Below, one piece after another: positions 48,482 through 57,319 of a stretch of DNA of 64,000 nt (position 1 is its first letter; the number at the start of each line of letters is the position of its first letter). The DNA is taken from positions 62,001-126,000 of the forward strand of contig JAEWVF010000019.1 of NCBI GenBank assembly GCA_023459215.1, given 5' to 3'. Made by a program: the position numbers and the translations under genes. The stretch is from Chloroflexota bacterium (GTDB lineage: Bacteria; Chloroflexota; Anaerolineae; Anaerolineales; Villigracilaceae). Under the pieces are notes generated by a model. The model saw only the letters and a program-made list of their open reading frames with translations. It was not told where the DNA came from and did not search any database.

Positions 48482-49914
48482 GTTTCACTCCGAGAAAAAA
48501 CACCAGCCAGAATACCTAAATTTAACCACAATTCTGGCATGGCGAAAGAATCTATCGAAATTGATTGGAACACCAGCGCCGCCAGGGTAAAAACTGTCGC
48601 CGCACCCAAAAACCGTCCGACAACCGCCTCCCGCCGCAGGGCGGCAAGCCCATCCGCCAAAATTCCCAGCCAGAAGGCCACAAAAAGCGTCAGCCCGGCC
48701 AGCCCGGTCTCGGCCAACAGGCGCACATACAAATTCTTCGGGTTCGGGAACAGTCCCGAATCGGGCGCGAGCGCCTCGGCAATTTCCGGCTCACCCATCA
48801 GCAGCGCATCCGGCATGTTCGGGTAAATCCAGAACCCGCTTGCCCCCAACCCCACCCCGGTGATTGGATTGCTGTCAAAAGCGGGCATTGCCCCGGCAGC
48901 ATAGGCGATCCGTGGCCCGAGCGATGCGCTGGAGATGTAACCCCAAAAATCGCTCATATCGGATGTCCAAAGCCGGGCGATATAGCCTTTGTCCGCTAAA
49001 AAGAGGCCCGCCCCGGCGATAACCGCTACCACTAGCAGGATTAAGAGCGCGCGGCCACCCGCGGCCAGCATCCTGTCCGAGCGGCTTTTGGCTACGCCGG
49101 GGCGAAATCCGGCCAAAAACCAACCCCAGGCCGATTGCAAAAACGGACGCCCGGCCACAAGGAGGGTGATTCCCGCCGCAAAAGCGACCACCGCCAGCCC
49201 GGCGCGTGAGTAAGTAGCCAGCAGCGCCGCCAGCGAACCGAGCAAGAGAACAACGTTTATCAGAAATCCCAAAGGTTTTGAAAAACCTTTGGGATTTAAC
49301 AATCCCGCCACCAGCCAGGGTAAATACAAAGTCGCCAATTGCGCGGCCAGCCATGAAGGTTCAAAGGTAAACCCGGAAATACGCTTGTTCTTGACCAGCC
49401 CGCGCACCGAGAAGAGTTCCTGTATCTCGCGCAGTTCGGCGCGATAGCCGTTGTTCAGCCCATAGAACTGGATTGCGCCCCAAACCAAATGTCCCAGCAA
49501 CCCGACCATTAACCAACGCACCGAAAATTTGACATCGGCCTCATCCTGGTTCATCCAGGCTGCCGCGACGAAAAACGACAGGCCGATTGCCAGGGTGACA
49601 AAAGCGCGCAGGGCGCGATCCCAATAATCCGCGCCGCGCAATTCGATGGGGGCAAACGTCGCGCCAAGGGCGGTGGCGGCAATTGTCGCCAGGACAAAGG
49701 CGGTCAGCACGCTTAAACTTCCCAGGCGCGGGAAACGGGTTTCGCGCCGCAAAAGCATAACGAATAGCACCAGTAACAGGGCCGCCAGCGGATACAACGC
49801 CAGGGGCCGCACCACCGTCCCCGCGCCCATGAAGGGCAGGTAGCGGAAACTGGTGATGGGCAGGCTGACGAGGGTCAGAGCCCAGAGCAGGCGGGAGAGT
49901 TTTTGGAAGTTCAT
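48478..49914 (-). CDS. O-antigen ligase/polymerase family membrane protein
   Basis: The 478-residue protein has about eleven hydrophobic segments and a large external loop late in the sequence (about 320-385), the layout of the WaaL/Wzy_C family. The loop holds GPRIAYAAGAMPAFDSNPITGVGLGASGFW, typical of these proteins. It polymerises or ligates lipid-linked glycans on the outer face of the membrane. It overlaps the sulfotransferase gene by 4 bp. A MITE-like element separates it from the chain-length gene upstream. Confidence 0.85.
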   Translation of the reverse strand: MNFQKLSRLLWALTLVSLPITSFRYLPFMGAGTVVRPLALYPLAALLLVLFVMLLRRETRFPRLGSLSVLTAFVLATIAATALGATFAPIELRGADYWDRALRAFVTLAIGLSFFVAAAWMNQDEADVKFSVRWLMVGLLGHLVWGAIQFYGLNNGYRAELREIQELFSVRGLVKNKRISGFTFEPSWLAAQLATLYLPWLVAGLLNPKGFSKPLGFLINVVLLLGSLAALLATYSRAGLAVVAFAAGITLLVAGRPFLQSAWGWFLAGFRPGVAKSRSDRMLAAGGRALLILLVVAVIAGAGLFLADKGYIARLWTSDMSDFWGYISSASLGPRIAYAAGAMPAFDSNPITGVGLGASGFWIYPNMPDALLMGEPEIAEALAPDSGLFPNPKNLYVRLLAETGLAGLTLFVAFWLGILADGLAALRREAVVGRFLGAATVFTLAALVFQSISIDSFAMPELWLNLGILAGVFSRSET

Positions 49915-49961
49915 TCAGTGTTCAGTATTCAGTCTGTTCTAGCAAAACTTTAGACAACGAT

Positions 49962-50043
49962 TGTCATTTCGAGCGATAGCGAGAAATCTTACACCATGGT
50001 AAAGATTTCTCAGTCGCCGCTTGGCGGCTCCTTCGAAATGACA
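49962..50043. repeat. Short palindromic dispersed element (TGTCATTTCGA family), copy 2
   Basis: It starts with TGTCATTTCGAG (49962-49973) and ends with CTTCGAAATGACA (50031-50043). Its right half (AGATTTCTCAGTCGCCGC then GGCTCCTTCGAAATGACA) matches the right half of the element at 677-782. It sits inside the glycan operon, between ligase and chain-length genes, next to short TTCAGT repeats at 49915-49935. Confidence 0.8.
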
Positions 50044-50044
50044 A

Positions 50045-50686
50045 CTATAGTTGCTGTTTCGAACCCATTATCAACGCCCAAAAGGCCAGCAAAACCATCC
50101 CCAGGCCGGCCCCGGCCAGGGCGTAGGTTCCCAATGGCACGGCGCGGGTAACGGGCAGGTTTTCGATCTGGGTTGGGGTGACGACCAGGTAAGGGGTGAA
50201 CTGATCCGCCGAGGCTGCGGCTTTGACGGTGAAGGCCTCAGCCCAGGCCCCAGCCAGTTTGGCGGCGAGGCCGGCATCGGCTGAGTCCGCGTAGAAGTGC
50301 CAGCCGCCATCCGAAGGCTGGGAGAGAGTCAAAACCCCGGAGCGCAGCGTGGCCCCATCCAGCCCGGCATCTTCCGCAACCGATTTCAGGACATCGTCGG
50401 CCCAGGCCAGTTCGACCAGTTTGCGGGCTTCGCGGTCGAGAAAGTAGAACACCTCGCGGTCGGGGATTTCAGCCCAGGATTGCTCGACGTTGAAATCGAC
50501 CATGACGGTGGCGCGGGCGCGGTATTCGGGCGGGAAGATGGCGTAAACGGCCATGCCGAGCAGTCCGCCGAGCAGCGCGCCCAAGAGCCACAGCCGCCAG
50601 GCGCGCAACAGGCGTAGTAGATCGTCAAAGGTGGGAGGGGTGAGGATGGTTTGCATGGAGTCAAAAATCTCCAGATTTTTACTCAA
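50045..50686 (-). CDS. Wzz-like polysaccharide chain-length determinant (copolymerase)
   Basis: Two membrane helices near residues 33-52 and 183-207 surround an external domain of about 130 residues, the Wzz/PCP layout. TFDDLLRLLRAWRLWLL and FPPEYRARATVMV resemble the N-terminal Wzz motif. There is no C-terminal tyrosine kinase part. The TTG at 50686 overlaps the upstream glycosyltransferase stop (TTGA) like an ATGA coupling; the ATG at 50656 is an alternative with GGAG 12 nt upstream. Confidence 0.78.
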   Translation of the reverse strand: MSKNLEIFDSMQTILTPPTFDDLLRLLRAWRLWLLGALLGGLLGMAVYAIFPPEYRARATVMVDFNVEQSWAEIPDREVFYFLDREARKLVELAWADDVLKSVAEDAGLDGATLRSGVLTLSQPSDGGWHFYADSADAGLAAKLAGAWAEAFTVKAAASADQFTPYLVVTPTQIENLPVTRAVPLGTYALAGAGLGMVLLAFWALIMGSKQQL

Positions 50687-51474
50687 ACGTCAGTGGACGT
50701 TTGAGTCCGTTTTAGCTTCCGCTGGCGATTCCAATTAATCAGCGGGGCGACCAGTTTGCGGAGGTAGTACTTGGCGACAATGGGCGCGAGGGGTGAGCCG
50801 CCATCGCGGTAGTGGACTTTGAGCATTTCGGGCCAGCAGCGGTCGTCGGCGGCGATGGTTTTGCCGCTGGTGTGCAGGCGGAAATTGGCCCAGACCGGGC
50901 CGGGGATGTAACGAATTTCGCTGATTTTGGCCAGGCGCACCCACAGGTCGTAGTCCATCGCAAAGTAGAAGGATGGGTCGAGCGGGCCGACCTGTTTCCA
51001 CAAGTTGGCCCGCCAGAAGGCGGCCTGCTGAGGAATGTGGACGTAGCCCTGACGCAGGCGGGCGTAGTCGGTTTGGGCGGCGGGGAAGCGGCCTATAACC
51101 CGGTCATCTTCATCGATGAAGTTGGTATCGGTATAAACCAGGCCGACCTGCGGATTGTCTTCCAGGAATTTTAGCGCGGCTGAGATTGCGCCGGGGTTGT
51201 AGGTGTCGTCGGAGTTGAGCCAGGCCAGGATGTCACCGGTGGCGCGGGCGAAACCTTTGTTGATGGCATCAGTCTGGCCCCTGTCCTTTTCGCTGACCCA
51301 GCCTGCCAGTTTATCGGCATATTTCTCGATGATTTCGCGGCTACCGTCGGTTGAGCCACCGTCGATGACGAAATATTCGATGTCCGGGTAATCCTGCTTC
51401 AACACGGACAGGATTGTCCGCTCGAGGTAGCGGGCCTGGTTAAAGGAGGGGGTGACGATGGAAATTTTTGTCAT
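50683..51474 (-). CDS. Glycosyltransferase family 2
   Basis: The 263-residue GT-A enzyme has SIVTPSFNQARYLERTILSVLKQDYPDIEYFVIDGGSTDGS at the N-terminus, the nucleotide-binding DxD region around WLNSDDTYNP and a later FYFAMDYDLWVRLA acceptor segment. It inverts at the sugar and uses a UDP- or dTDP-sugar. It is 4 bp overlapped on both sides (chain-length gene after, polytopic protein before). The N-terminal half is clearly paralogous to the GT2 at 52889-53839. Confidence 0.92.
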   Translation of the reverse strand: MTKISIVTPSFNQARYLERTILSVLKQDYPDIEYFVIDGGSTDGSREIIEKYADKLAGWVSEKDRGQTDAINKGFARATGDILAWLNSDDTYNPGAISAALKFLEDNPQVGLVYTDTNFIDEDDRVIGRFPAAQTDYARLRQGYVHIPQQAAFWRANLWKQVGPLDPSFYFAMDYDLWVRLAKISEIRYIPGPVWANFRLHTSGKTIAADDRCWPEMLKVHYRDGGSPLAPIVAKYYLRKLVAPLINWNRQRKLKRTQTSTDV

Positions 51475-52892
51475 GGAAAGACAGCGATTGAATTTAGATT
51501 GTAAAAATCAGAGACACAGACATTGACCCAAAAACCGGGCGACTGGCGCAGGTCGATCAGGTTGCCGGGAGGTTGGATGCCATCCAGGACAATATCCAGG
51601 CTGCCCTGTTGCTGTTGTTCGCGCAGGAAAGCATCACGTTCATCCCAGTTTTTGGCGTAGCGTTCGGTTTCTGGCAGGGTTGGAATTTCACGGGCTAGAA
51701 ACCAGAGCGGGTATGCAGAAACGAGCAGGAACAGGGTTGTGAAGGCAATCATACCAAACGATTTTGTAAAAAACGCCTGGCGATGAAAGAAGGATGCAGC
51801 CAGTTTTCCTAGCATTAAACCGAAAGCCATCAGAGTAGCGGTCAGCACGAACTGAGCCGGGAACAAGGCGCGCGGCTCCGGGTAGCCATAATCGCCATAG
51901 ACATAGACGCTGGGGGCTACCAGGCTGGCAATCAGTGTGTAGGCTGCCACGGGCAAGAGAATAAAGGCCAGCCAGAAGCGGTCTGGGAGTTTTTGTCCAT
52001 TGGACAGGATCAAACCCAATCCAAAGGCGCTCAAAACGGAGATTCCTGCCGGAACTGTGAAGGAACGCAGGCTGTCCTGAATGAAGTCAAGTGAGAAAAT
52101 AAAAATCAGGGGGATTTTCGCAAGTGAAAATTCTGATTCAGGGATATTTTCTAGGCGGACACTATTCCCAGGGGCGAGGAAAACGACCAATAGGGCTAGG
52201 AGCGAAATAACCAATGCAAGGCCAAGATAAGGGAGCGCTTTGTTTTTTCTGAAAACGAGGGCGGCGGCCAATGCCAGGGTAAAGAATGTAATCTGGAAGG
52301 CCAGGGTGGTTTCGGAAAGTCCGCCAGCAAAAAAGGCCAACAGGGTGAGCAGGATTAATCCCAATTTATCGATCGATTCCCGCTGGGCGGCCCGGGCTGT
52401 GATGGCAACCATCAGTGCCAGAAAAATAACCGGGGCGAAGTAGGTTACCAGTCCCATCATCCAGTAAACGGATTGGAAACGGTTGGGTGTTTGCAGGATG
52501 GCGAAAAATGTCAGCAGGATGGCGAGGTTGGCCGCAAGCAGGGGTTTGATGGGCTGATTCAGGAAACGGGCAAAATTTTGAATCATGGCAAACAGAACGA
52601 TTGCCATGAGGGCGATCATGACGCCGGGGAAAAACTGAATACCATCCGGGCCAAACAGGTTAAGGATACCCACAAATAAAACATTGGTATAGCGGTTGGA
52701 CCAGGTGACATAAACCAGTCTGACCGCATCGAAGAGGTTGTTGGTGTTTTCGACAATACCGATATAACAAAAATCATCGGCCCAGTAGCGGGAGAAGGTG
52801 CCGACATACATCAAAAAAGACAGGGCGGCCAACCCGGTGATGCCCTGCAACCACAACAAGGCATCTGGAAGGCGCTTTGAGAAAGGTTTCAT
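51471..52892 (-). CDS. Polytopic membrane protein (DUF6056/GT39-like)
   Basis: The 473-residue protein has about eleven hydrophobic helices. The first external loop carries YWADDFCYIG, a DD-type motif found in GT-C glycosyltransferase-like proteins, followed by WSNRYTNVLFVGI. A soluble tail of about 80 residues ends the protein. It probably moves a lipid-linked sugar on the outer membrane face, but no activity is established for the family. It is coupled by 4-bp overlaps to GT2 genes on both sides. Confidence 0.72.
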   Translation of the reverse strand: MKPFSKRLPDALLWLQGITGLAALSFLMYVGTFSRYWADDFCYIGIVENTNNLFDAVRLVYVTWSNRYTNVLFVGILNLFGPDGIQFFPGVMIALMAIVLFAMIQNFARFLNQPIKPLLAANLAILLTFFAILQTPNRFQSVYWMMGLVTYFAPVIFLALMVAITARAAQRESIDKLGLILLTLLAFFAGGLSETTLAFQITFFTLALAAALVFRKNKALPYLGLALVISLLALLVVFLAPGNSVRLENIPESEFSLAKIPLIFIFSLDFIQDSLRSFTVPAGISVLSAFGLGLILSNGQKLPDRFWLAFILLPVAAYTLIASLVAPSVYVYGDYGYPEPRALFPAQFVLTATLMAFGLMLGKLAASFFHRQAFFTKSFGMIAFTTLFLLVSAYPLWFLAREIPTLPETERYAKNWDERDAFLREQQQQGSLDIVLDGIQPPGNLIDLRQSPGFWVNVCVSDFYNLNSIAVFP

Positions 52893-53839
52893 GAAGGTTT
52901 TTTGAACGTTTGGAAAATTCGGGTGCGCAAGGTTATGTATAATCCGCGCAATTTTGCCAGGCCGAGCAGACTGAGCAAGGCGTAGACGATTCGATGGGTC
53001 TCGCGCAAAGCTACGGGCGGATTATAACGGAAAGCCTGTCCGTAGGCGTTGAGCGCGGCAGCGTAGAATCCGCCATCGAGCAGGTAGAAAGCGTCCAGAC
53101 GGTGGGCGCCGGCCAAAATCCGGCGGCGGTTCCCCTCGAAAACGGGAGCAAGCGCGGGCGCAGCGCGCATCCAATCCACAATGTGGAAGGCTTCGCGGCC
53201 AAAATCCGCAGTTCGGGCCAGGTTTTTGGCTTCGGCGTGGTAGCGCGCGGCGGCCAGAGTTTCGGGGATGTAAACCAGTGGAGCCAGGGCGGCCATGCGC
53301 AGCCAGAGATGATGGTCGAGCAGCAGGTGGTAGTTGAGGTCGAGATACCCGGCCTGCTCCAGCACAGCGCGGCGCATGAAAACGGCTGGCTGACTGATGA
53401 TGTTGAAGGCCATCAAGTCTGCCAGGGTGTGGGGCTTGAAGGTTTGCAGGTTGAACGACTGGGAATTTTCGTCAATCGAAAGGACATTCCCATAAACCAA
53501 CCCGGCTTCGGGATGTTGTTGGAAAGCTTCAATGGCCTTGCGGATAGCCCCGGGCTGGTAGATGTCGTCGGAGTTTAGCCAGGCGATAAATTCTCCGTTT
53601 GCGCGCCGGAATCCTTTGTTGATGGCATCCGCCTGGCCCCGGTCTTTTTCGCTCGCCCAACCCGATAGTTGCTTCTCGTATCGGCGGATGATGCCCACGC
53701 TGGAATCTGTCGAGCCGCCATCGATGACAAAATACTCAAGCGATGGGTAATCCTGACCCAGCACCGAGCGGATGGTCTGCTCAAGGTAACGGGACTGGTT
53801 ATAAGAGGGGGTGACGATGGTTACGAGCGGATTTTTCAC
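52889..53839 (-). CDS. Glycosyltransferase family 2 with C-terminal extension
   Basis: The first ~230 residues are a GT2 domain (TIVTPSYNQSRYLEQTIRSVLGQDYPSLEYFVIDGGSTDSS, WLNSDDIYQP, LLLDHHLWLRMAAL). About 80 more residues end in a basic helix. The start codon is GTG at 53839 and lies within the first unit of the tandem repeat array; no ribosome binding site is visible. The gene's 5' border may thus have been changed by the repeat. It overlaps the polytopic gene by 4 bp. Confidence 0.88.
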   Translation of the reverse strand: MKNPLVTIVTPSYNQSRYLEQTIRSVLGQDYPSLEYFVIDGGSTDSSVGIIRRYEKQLSGWASEKDRGQADAINKGFRRANGEFIAWLNSDDIYQPGAIRKAIEAFQQHPEAGLVYGNVLSIDENSQSFNLQTFKPHTLADLMAFNIISQPAVFMRRAVLEQAGYLDLNYHLLLDHHLWLRMAALAPLVYIPETLAAARYHAEAKNLARTADFGREAFHIVDWMRAAPALAPVFEGNRRRILAGAHRLDAFYLLDGGFYAAALNAYGQAFRYNPPVALRETHRIVYALLSLLGLAKLRGLYITLRTRIFQTFKKPS

Positions 53840-54065
53840 GGATGGCGGTGAACGGACTTTGTAACGGATTCACAGACGGAAACGGATGGTGGTAAACGGA
53901 CTTTGTAACGGACTCACGGATGGGAGCGGATGTTGGTAAACGGACTTTATAACGGACTCACGGATGGAAACGGATGTTAGTGAACGGACTTTATAGCGGA
54001 TTTACGGACGGAACGCTGATGTTGGCGAACGGACTTTGTAACGGATTCACGGGCGGAAACGGATG
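53837..54065. repeat. Tandem repeat array, ~44-bp unit, about five copies
   Basis: Units such as CACGGATGGAAACGGATG, then TTGGTAAACGGACTTTATAACGGACT, repeat about five times at 44-45 bp spacing, with a shortened first unit (34 bp) and a partial last one. The internal core AACGGACTTTGTAACGGA is best conserved. The array fills the whole gap between two glycosyltransferase genes of one operon. It is not an ORF and shows no spacer variation like CRISPR. Confidence 0.9.
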
Positions 54066-54069
54066 ACTT

Positions 54070-55563
54070 TCATGGGGTGGCGGAGGGGAGCGGTGCTTTC
54101 AGGTCGTAGATGCTGTATTCGCGAGATTGGGCGAAAACCTGGTAGCCGGCCAGTTTTTTGGCCAGTTCGGGTTGACGGGCCAGTTCGTCGAAGTCTGTGA
54201 CAACGAAGTAAGCTTTTTCAAAGGTTTGTTGATTGAAACCTTGTTCACAATCATCCGCAGGATACCACAGACTGACATTTTGCCAGCCATAATAAGCCAG
54301 CGGGTAGCCGTAATCTTCGGTCAGGGCGATGATGCCGGGTTGGTGTTGTAAGGCCTCGCCAATTTGGGCATAAGCCTCAACCGCAGGGCGGGTATCGGCC
54401 TGGCGGATTTCCAGGTAGGTGATGGCGGTGTAGGCGAGAAGGAAGAAGAAAGATGAAAGAAGAAGGATAATCTGGGCGAAATGAGATGTGGCAGCTTTCC
54501 AGATGCGTGGGAGCAGATCGGCGGTCAGTGGAGCCAGGCAAAGGGCAGCCAGCGGAATCAGCGGCAGGCTGTAGTAATCGTGGCTGGCGATGTGGTGCGG
54601 AAAAACCAGTCCGTAGAGAATGTATCCGCCCCAGAGCGCGGCAAGGAAGGTTTTGACCGGTTTGGCGGCAAACACCAGCCAGCCAATCAGCGCCAGGGAA
54701 AGCCAGAAGATGCCGATGACTAAGTCCACTTTGAGAAGCCAGCGCAGGTAAAAATAGGGATCGAACCAGAATTCAGGGAAAAACCGTCCGCCAAATTGCT
54801 GGCCGAGGAAACCGGCAACATATAAGCCATAGTACAGATAAGCGACCGGCGGCAAGATGCACAAGAGCGCCAGCAGCCAGGCTTTCAGGTTTTTGAAGGC
54901 AGATACCAGACTGGAATAGGCCAGGATGACCCCGATTGCGCCGCTGGCGATAAAAAACACTGCCGGGAGTTTGACGAAAATTGCCAGTCCACCGGAAAGC
55001 CCAGCCAGGATGGCCCAGTGCCAGGTGTTTTTGCGCCCCCAGGTTTCGAGGCTCCACCAGGAGATGGTAATCAACATCACCATCAGCGGGTCGGGCTGGA
55101 AAGCACGGCTGGCGGGGATGGCGTAGGGGATGAGCAGGAAGAACGCAGTTGAAACAGCGGCGGCGGGCGGCGAATTTGTCAGGTTTTTGGACAAGAGGTA
55201 AACGAAGACTGCGGCAATCAGCCAGCACGAGGCTGAAACCGCGCGCGGAAAGGCGGTGTTTTCCTGTCCGCGCCGGGTGTAGAAAAAGACGGTGATATTT
55301 TCCACTAGCGGCGGTTCGATGGTCGCTTCTCCCTGCCACTGGCGATAGGAGATGTCTTTTTGCCAGGCGGGGGCGTCGGTAACGGTCTGGTAGTACATGC
55401 CGCGCGCTTTGATTGCCGAGAAAAGCTGGCGAGTGGGGTGAAAATCGAGCAGGGGTTGATCGAGGTTGCTGAAACGGAGAAAAGCTCCAGCCACCAGGAT
55501 CAGCATCAGGAACAGGAAAAAAGCTATTTTAGCGGGAGTCAAGCGTAGGGGAGTCTGATTCAC
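54070..55563 (-). CDS. GT39/ArnT-like polytopic glycosyltransferase
   Basis: This 497-residue integral-membrane protein has about eleven helices. The first periplasmic loop contains LDFHPTRQLFSA and EPPLVENITVFFYTRRG, which resembles the acidic first loop of the dolichyl-phosphate-mannose/undecaprenyl-sugar GT-C enzymes, and FQPDPLMVMLITISWW is typical of that family. It transfers a sugar from a polyprenyl carrier on the outer face. The C-terminal ~90 residues are soluble. The tandem repeat follows its stop codon. Confidence 0.82.
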   Translation of the reverse strand: MNQTPLRLTPAKIAFFLFLMLILVAGAFLRFSNLDQPLLDFHPTRQLFSAIKARGMYYQTVTDAPAWQKDISYRQWQGEATIEPPLVENITVFFYTRRGQENTAFPRAVSASCWLIAAVFVYLLSKNLTNSPPAAAVSTAFFLLIPYAIPASRAFQPDPLMVMLITISWWSLETWGRKNTWHWAILAGLSGGLAIFVKLPAVFFIASGAIGVILAYSSLVSAFKNLKAWLLALLCILPPVAYLYYGLYVAGFLGQQFGGRFFPEFWFDPYFYLRWLLKVDLVIGIFWLSLALIGWLVFAAKPVKTFLAALWGGYILYGLVFPHHIASHDYYSLPLIPLAALCLAPLTADLLPRIWKAATSHFAQIILLLSSFFFLLAYTAITYLEIRQADTRPAVEAYAQIGEALQHQPGIIALTEDYGYPLAYYGWQNVSLWYPADDCEQGFNQQTFEKAYFVVTDFDELARQPELAKKLAGYQVFAQSREYSIYDLKAPLPSATP

Positions 55564-55608
55564 GAGAAGGGTTTTCCGGGCCAGGCAACGTTCGAGTGCT
55601 GGAGTCCG

Positions 55609-56424
55609 TTAGAAGAGCGAATTAAAATCCACTTTTTCAAAAATAGTCAGTTTGCCGCCCACGGTGGCGTCTGCGATGCGGCGTCCGGCGTTTTCATAGG
55701 CCTGGCGCGCCATGCGGTAGGCAATTTCGGATGTCTCGAGGTCGGGGAGCTGCCAGCGGAAGCCTTTGCCGAAGTAGCCGGCATGGAAGTGGTTGGGGTC
55801 ATCGCCATCGGAGGTGATGGTGGTGTTGGGTTTGCCCTTGGTGTCGTAATTGTGGTCGACGCCAATCAGGTAGACTTGACTGATGCCCATGTGGAAGGCC
55901 ATCTGCATGGTGACGTAGGTGACGGTTGCGCCTTCCCAGATGCGTCCGCGCACATCGGGCGAGAAGCGCGGTGAATCATAGGTTGAGTAGAGAAACGTGG
56001 GCAGGCTGGATGATTGGGAATCGGTGAATTGTTCGGGTTGAAAAAAGCGGCGTGAGCGCCAGGTCAGGAATTTGGGGATGTCGAGCGCAGCCAGGTCTGC
56101 GGCGGTTTGCTCGATGACAAGGTCGTTGACCACGCTCAGGTAGGTGGTTTTGAAGCCCAGATCCGGGAACATCAGGTAGATGCGGTTCATGCCAAAGGTG
56201 ATTTCACCTTTGAGCTTGGACATATCGGTGTTTTTCAGGCTGGGACCGTTGCCGATGATGAAAGCGCGTTTGCCTTTGTGGATGTCTTTGAGCGCGGCCA
56301 GGCGACGGATGCTTTCTCGCCGCCAGGGGTGCAGGTACGCTGCCGGGAGCTGGGGCAAGTCGCGCAGCCAGATATAGCTGTCGCGGATGAGGGGGTAGAT
56401 GGGAGATGTTTTGATGAAGTTCAT
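55609..56424 (-). CDS. DUF115 / MptE-like protein
   Basis: The 271-residue protein contains KRAFIIGNGPSLKNTDMSKLKGEITFGMNRIYL, the core of the DUF115 family, and a second conserved part VYLIGVDHNYDTKG. The family includes archaeal MptE (6-hydroxymethylpterin diphosphokinase) and the motility-accessory factors that help glycosylate flagellin with nonulosonic acids. In a glycan cluster the second link is the more likely. It may be a glycosyltransferase. It lies between the GT39-like gene and an SDR gene. Confidence 0.8.
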   Translation of the reverse strand: MNFIKTSPIYPLIRDSYIWLRDLPQLPAAYLHPWRRESIRRLAALKDIHKGKRAFIIGNGPSLKNTDMSKLKGEITFGMNRIYLMFPDLGFKTTYLSVVNDLVIEQTAADLAALDIPKFLTWRSRRFFQPEQFTDSQSSSLPTFLYSTYDSPRFSPDVRGRIWEGATVTYVTMQMAFHMGISQVYLIGVDHNYDTKGKPNTTITSDGDDPNHFHAGYFGKGFRWQLPDLETSEIAYRMARQAYENAGRRIADATVGGKLTIFEKVDFNSLF

Positions 56425-56439
56425 GATGTGTCGGGTGCG

Positions 56440-56504
56440 AGGTGTCAGGTATCAGGTGACGGGCATCAGAAAACCTGATACCTCGCACCTGATACCTGAC
56501 ACCT
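56440..56504. repeat. Perfect 18-bp inverted repeat
   Basis: AGGTGTCAGGTATCAGGT (56440-56457) is repeated inverted at 56487-56504. It occupies the short gap between the SDR and DUF115 genes and can form a strong hairpin without a T-run. Confidence 0.8.
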
Positions 56505-56506
56505 GT

Positions 56507-57268
56507 TTACTCAGTGCTGAGCCGTGCCGTCGCGCCGCCATCGACAACCAGGGCCTGGCCGGTCATGAAAGAGGATTGTTCGTTGTTGGCCAGGAAGTAG
56601 ATGGCGTGGGCGATTTCTTCGGGCTGGCCAACGCGGCCATTGACGGTTTTACGCGCCAGGTTATCTAGCCGACTTTGCATGTCGCCGTGACCGACGTGGC
56701 CACGGTCGAGGCCGGCGCGCAGCATGGGGGTATCGACTGCGCCGGGCAGGATGGCATTGACCCGGATGTTATCCGGGGCAAATTCAATCGCCATGGCGCG
56801 TGTCAACGCTAAAATTCCGCCCTTGCTGGCGGCATAGGCGGCGATATTGGCGGAAGTTTGCACCGCATGGACGGATGAGACGTTGACAATTGCCCCGCCG
56901 CCTGCTGTTTTGAAGAGCGGATAGGCCAGTTTTGCAAACAGGAAAACCGGGCGCAGGTTGGATGCCATGACCGCGTCCCACTCATCGACGGTGGTTTCAA
57001 CTAGCGGTTTGGCAACCTGGACAGCGGCGTTGTTGACCAAGGCATCCAGGGATGGGCTGAAAGCGCGCGCCTGTTCAAAAATCAATTCGGCTGATTCGGG
57101 GTGCGAGATGTCGGCCTGGATAAAGTGTCCACTCGCGGGAAACTCTCCATTGAATGGGTTGCGATCCACGCCGATTACGCGCCAACCCTGGTTGGCAAAA
57201 TGTTCGAGCGTGGCGCGACCGATACCACCGCCTACGCCGGTGATTAATACTGTTTTTTCAGAATACAT
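56507..57268 (-). CDS. SDR family oxidoreductase
   Basis: The classical short-chain dehydrogenase of 253 residues has the cofactor motif LITGVGGGIGRATLEHFA, NNAAVQVAKPL, the catalytic Ser in NVSSVHAVQ and YAASKGGIL (YxxxK). Asp in VIGVDRNPF suggests NAD. Length is usual. In the cluster it lies between the DUF115 gene and a hydroxyacid dehydrogenase gene, so it may oxidise or reduce a sugar-acid precursor. Its substrate cannot be named. Confidence 0.92.
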   Translation of the reverse strand: MYSEKTVLITGVGGGIGRATLEHFANQGWRVIGVDRNPFNGEFPASGHFIQADISHPESAELIFEQARAFSPSLDALVNNAAVQVAKPLVETTVDEWDAVMASNLRPVFLFAKLAYPLFKTAGGGAIVNVSSVHAVQTSANIAAYAASKGGILALTRAMAIEFAPDNIRVNAILPGAVDTPMLRAGLDRGHVGHGDMQSRLDNLARKTVNGRVGQPEEIAHAIYFLANNEQSSFMTGQALVVDGGATARLSTE

Positions 57269-57319
57269 GGTTGTCCTTTCGTAATCTGTAACTTGTAATT
57301 CGTCAAACCAGGTTACGGG

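Noticed and set aside
53837..54065. Tandem array as CRISPR
   Set aside because: The repeats abut each other without unique spacers, and no cas genes are near.
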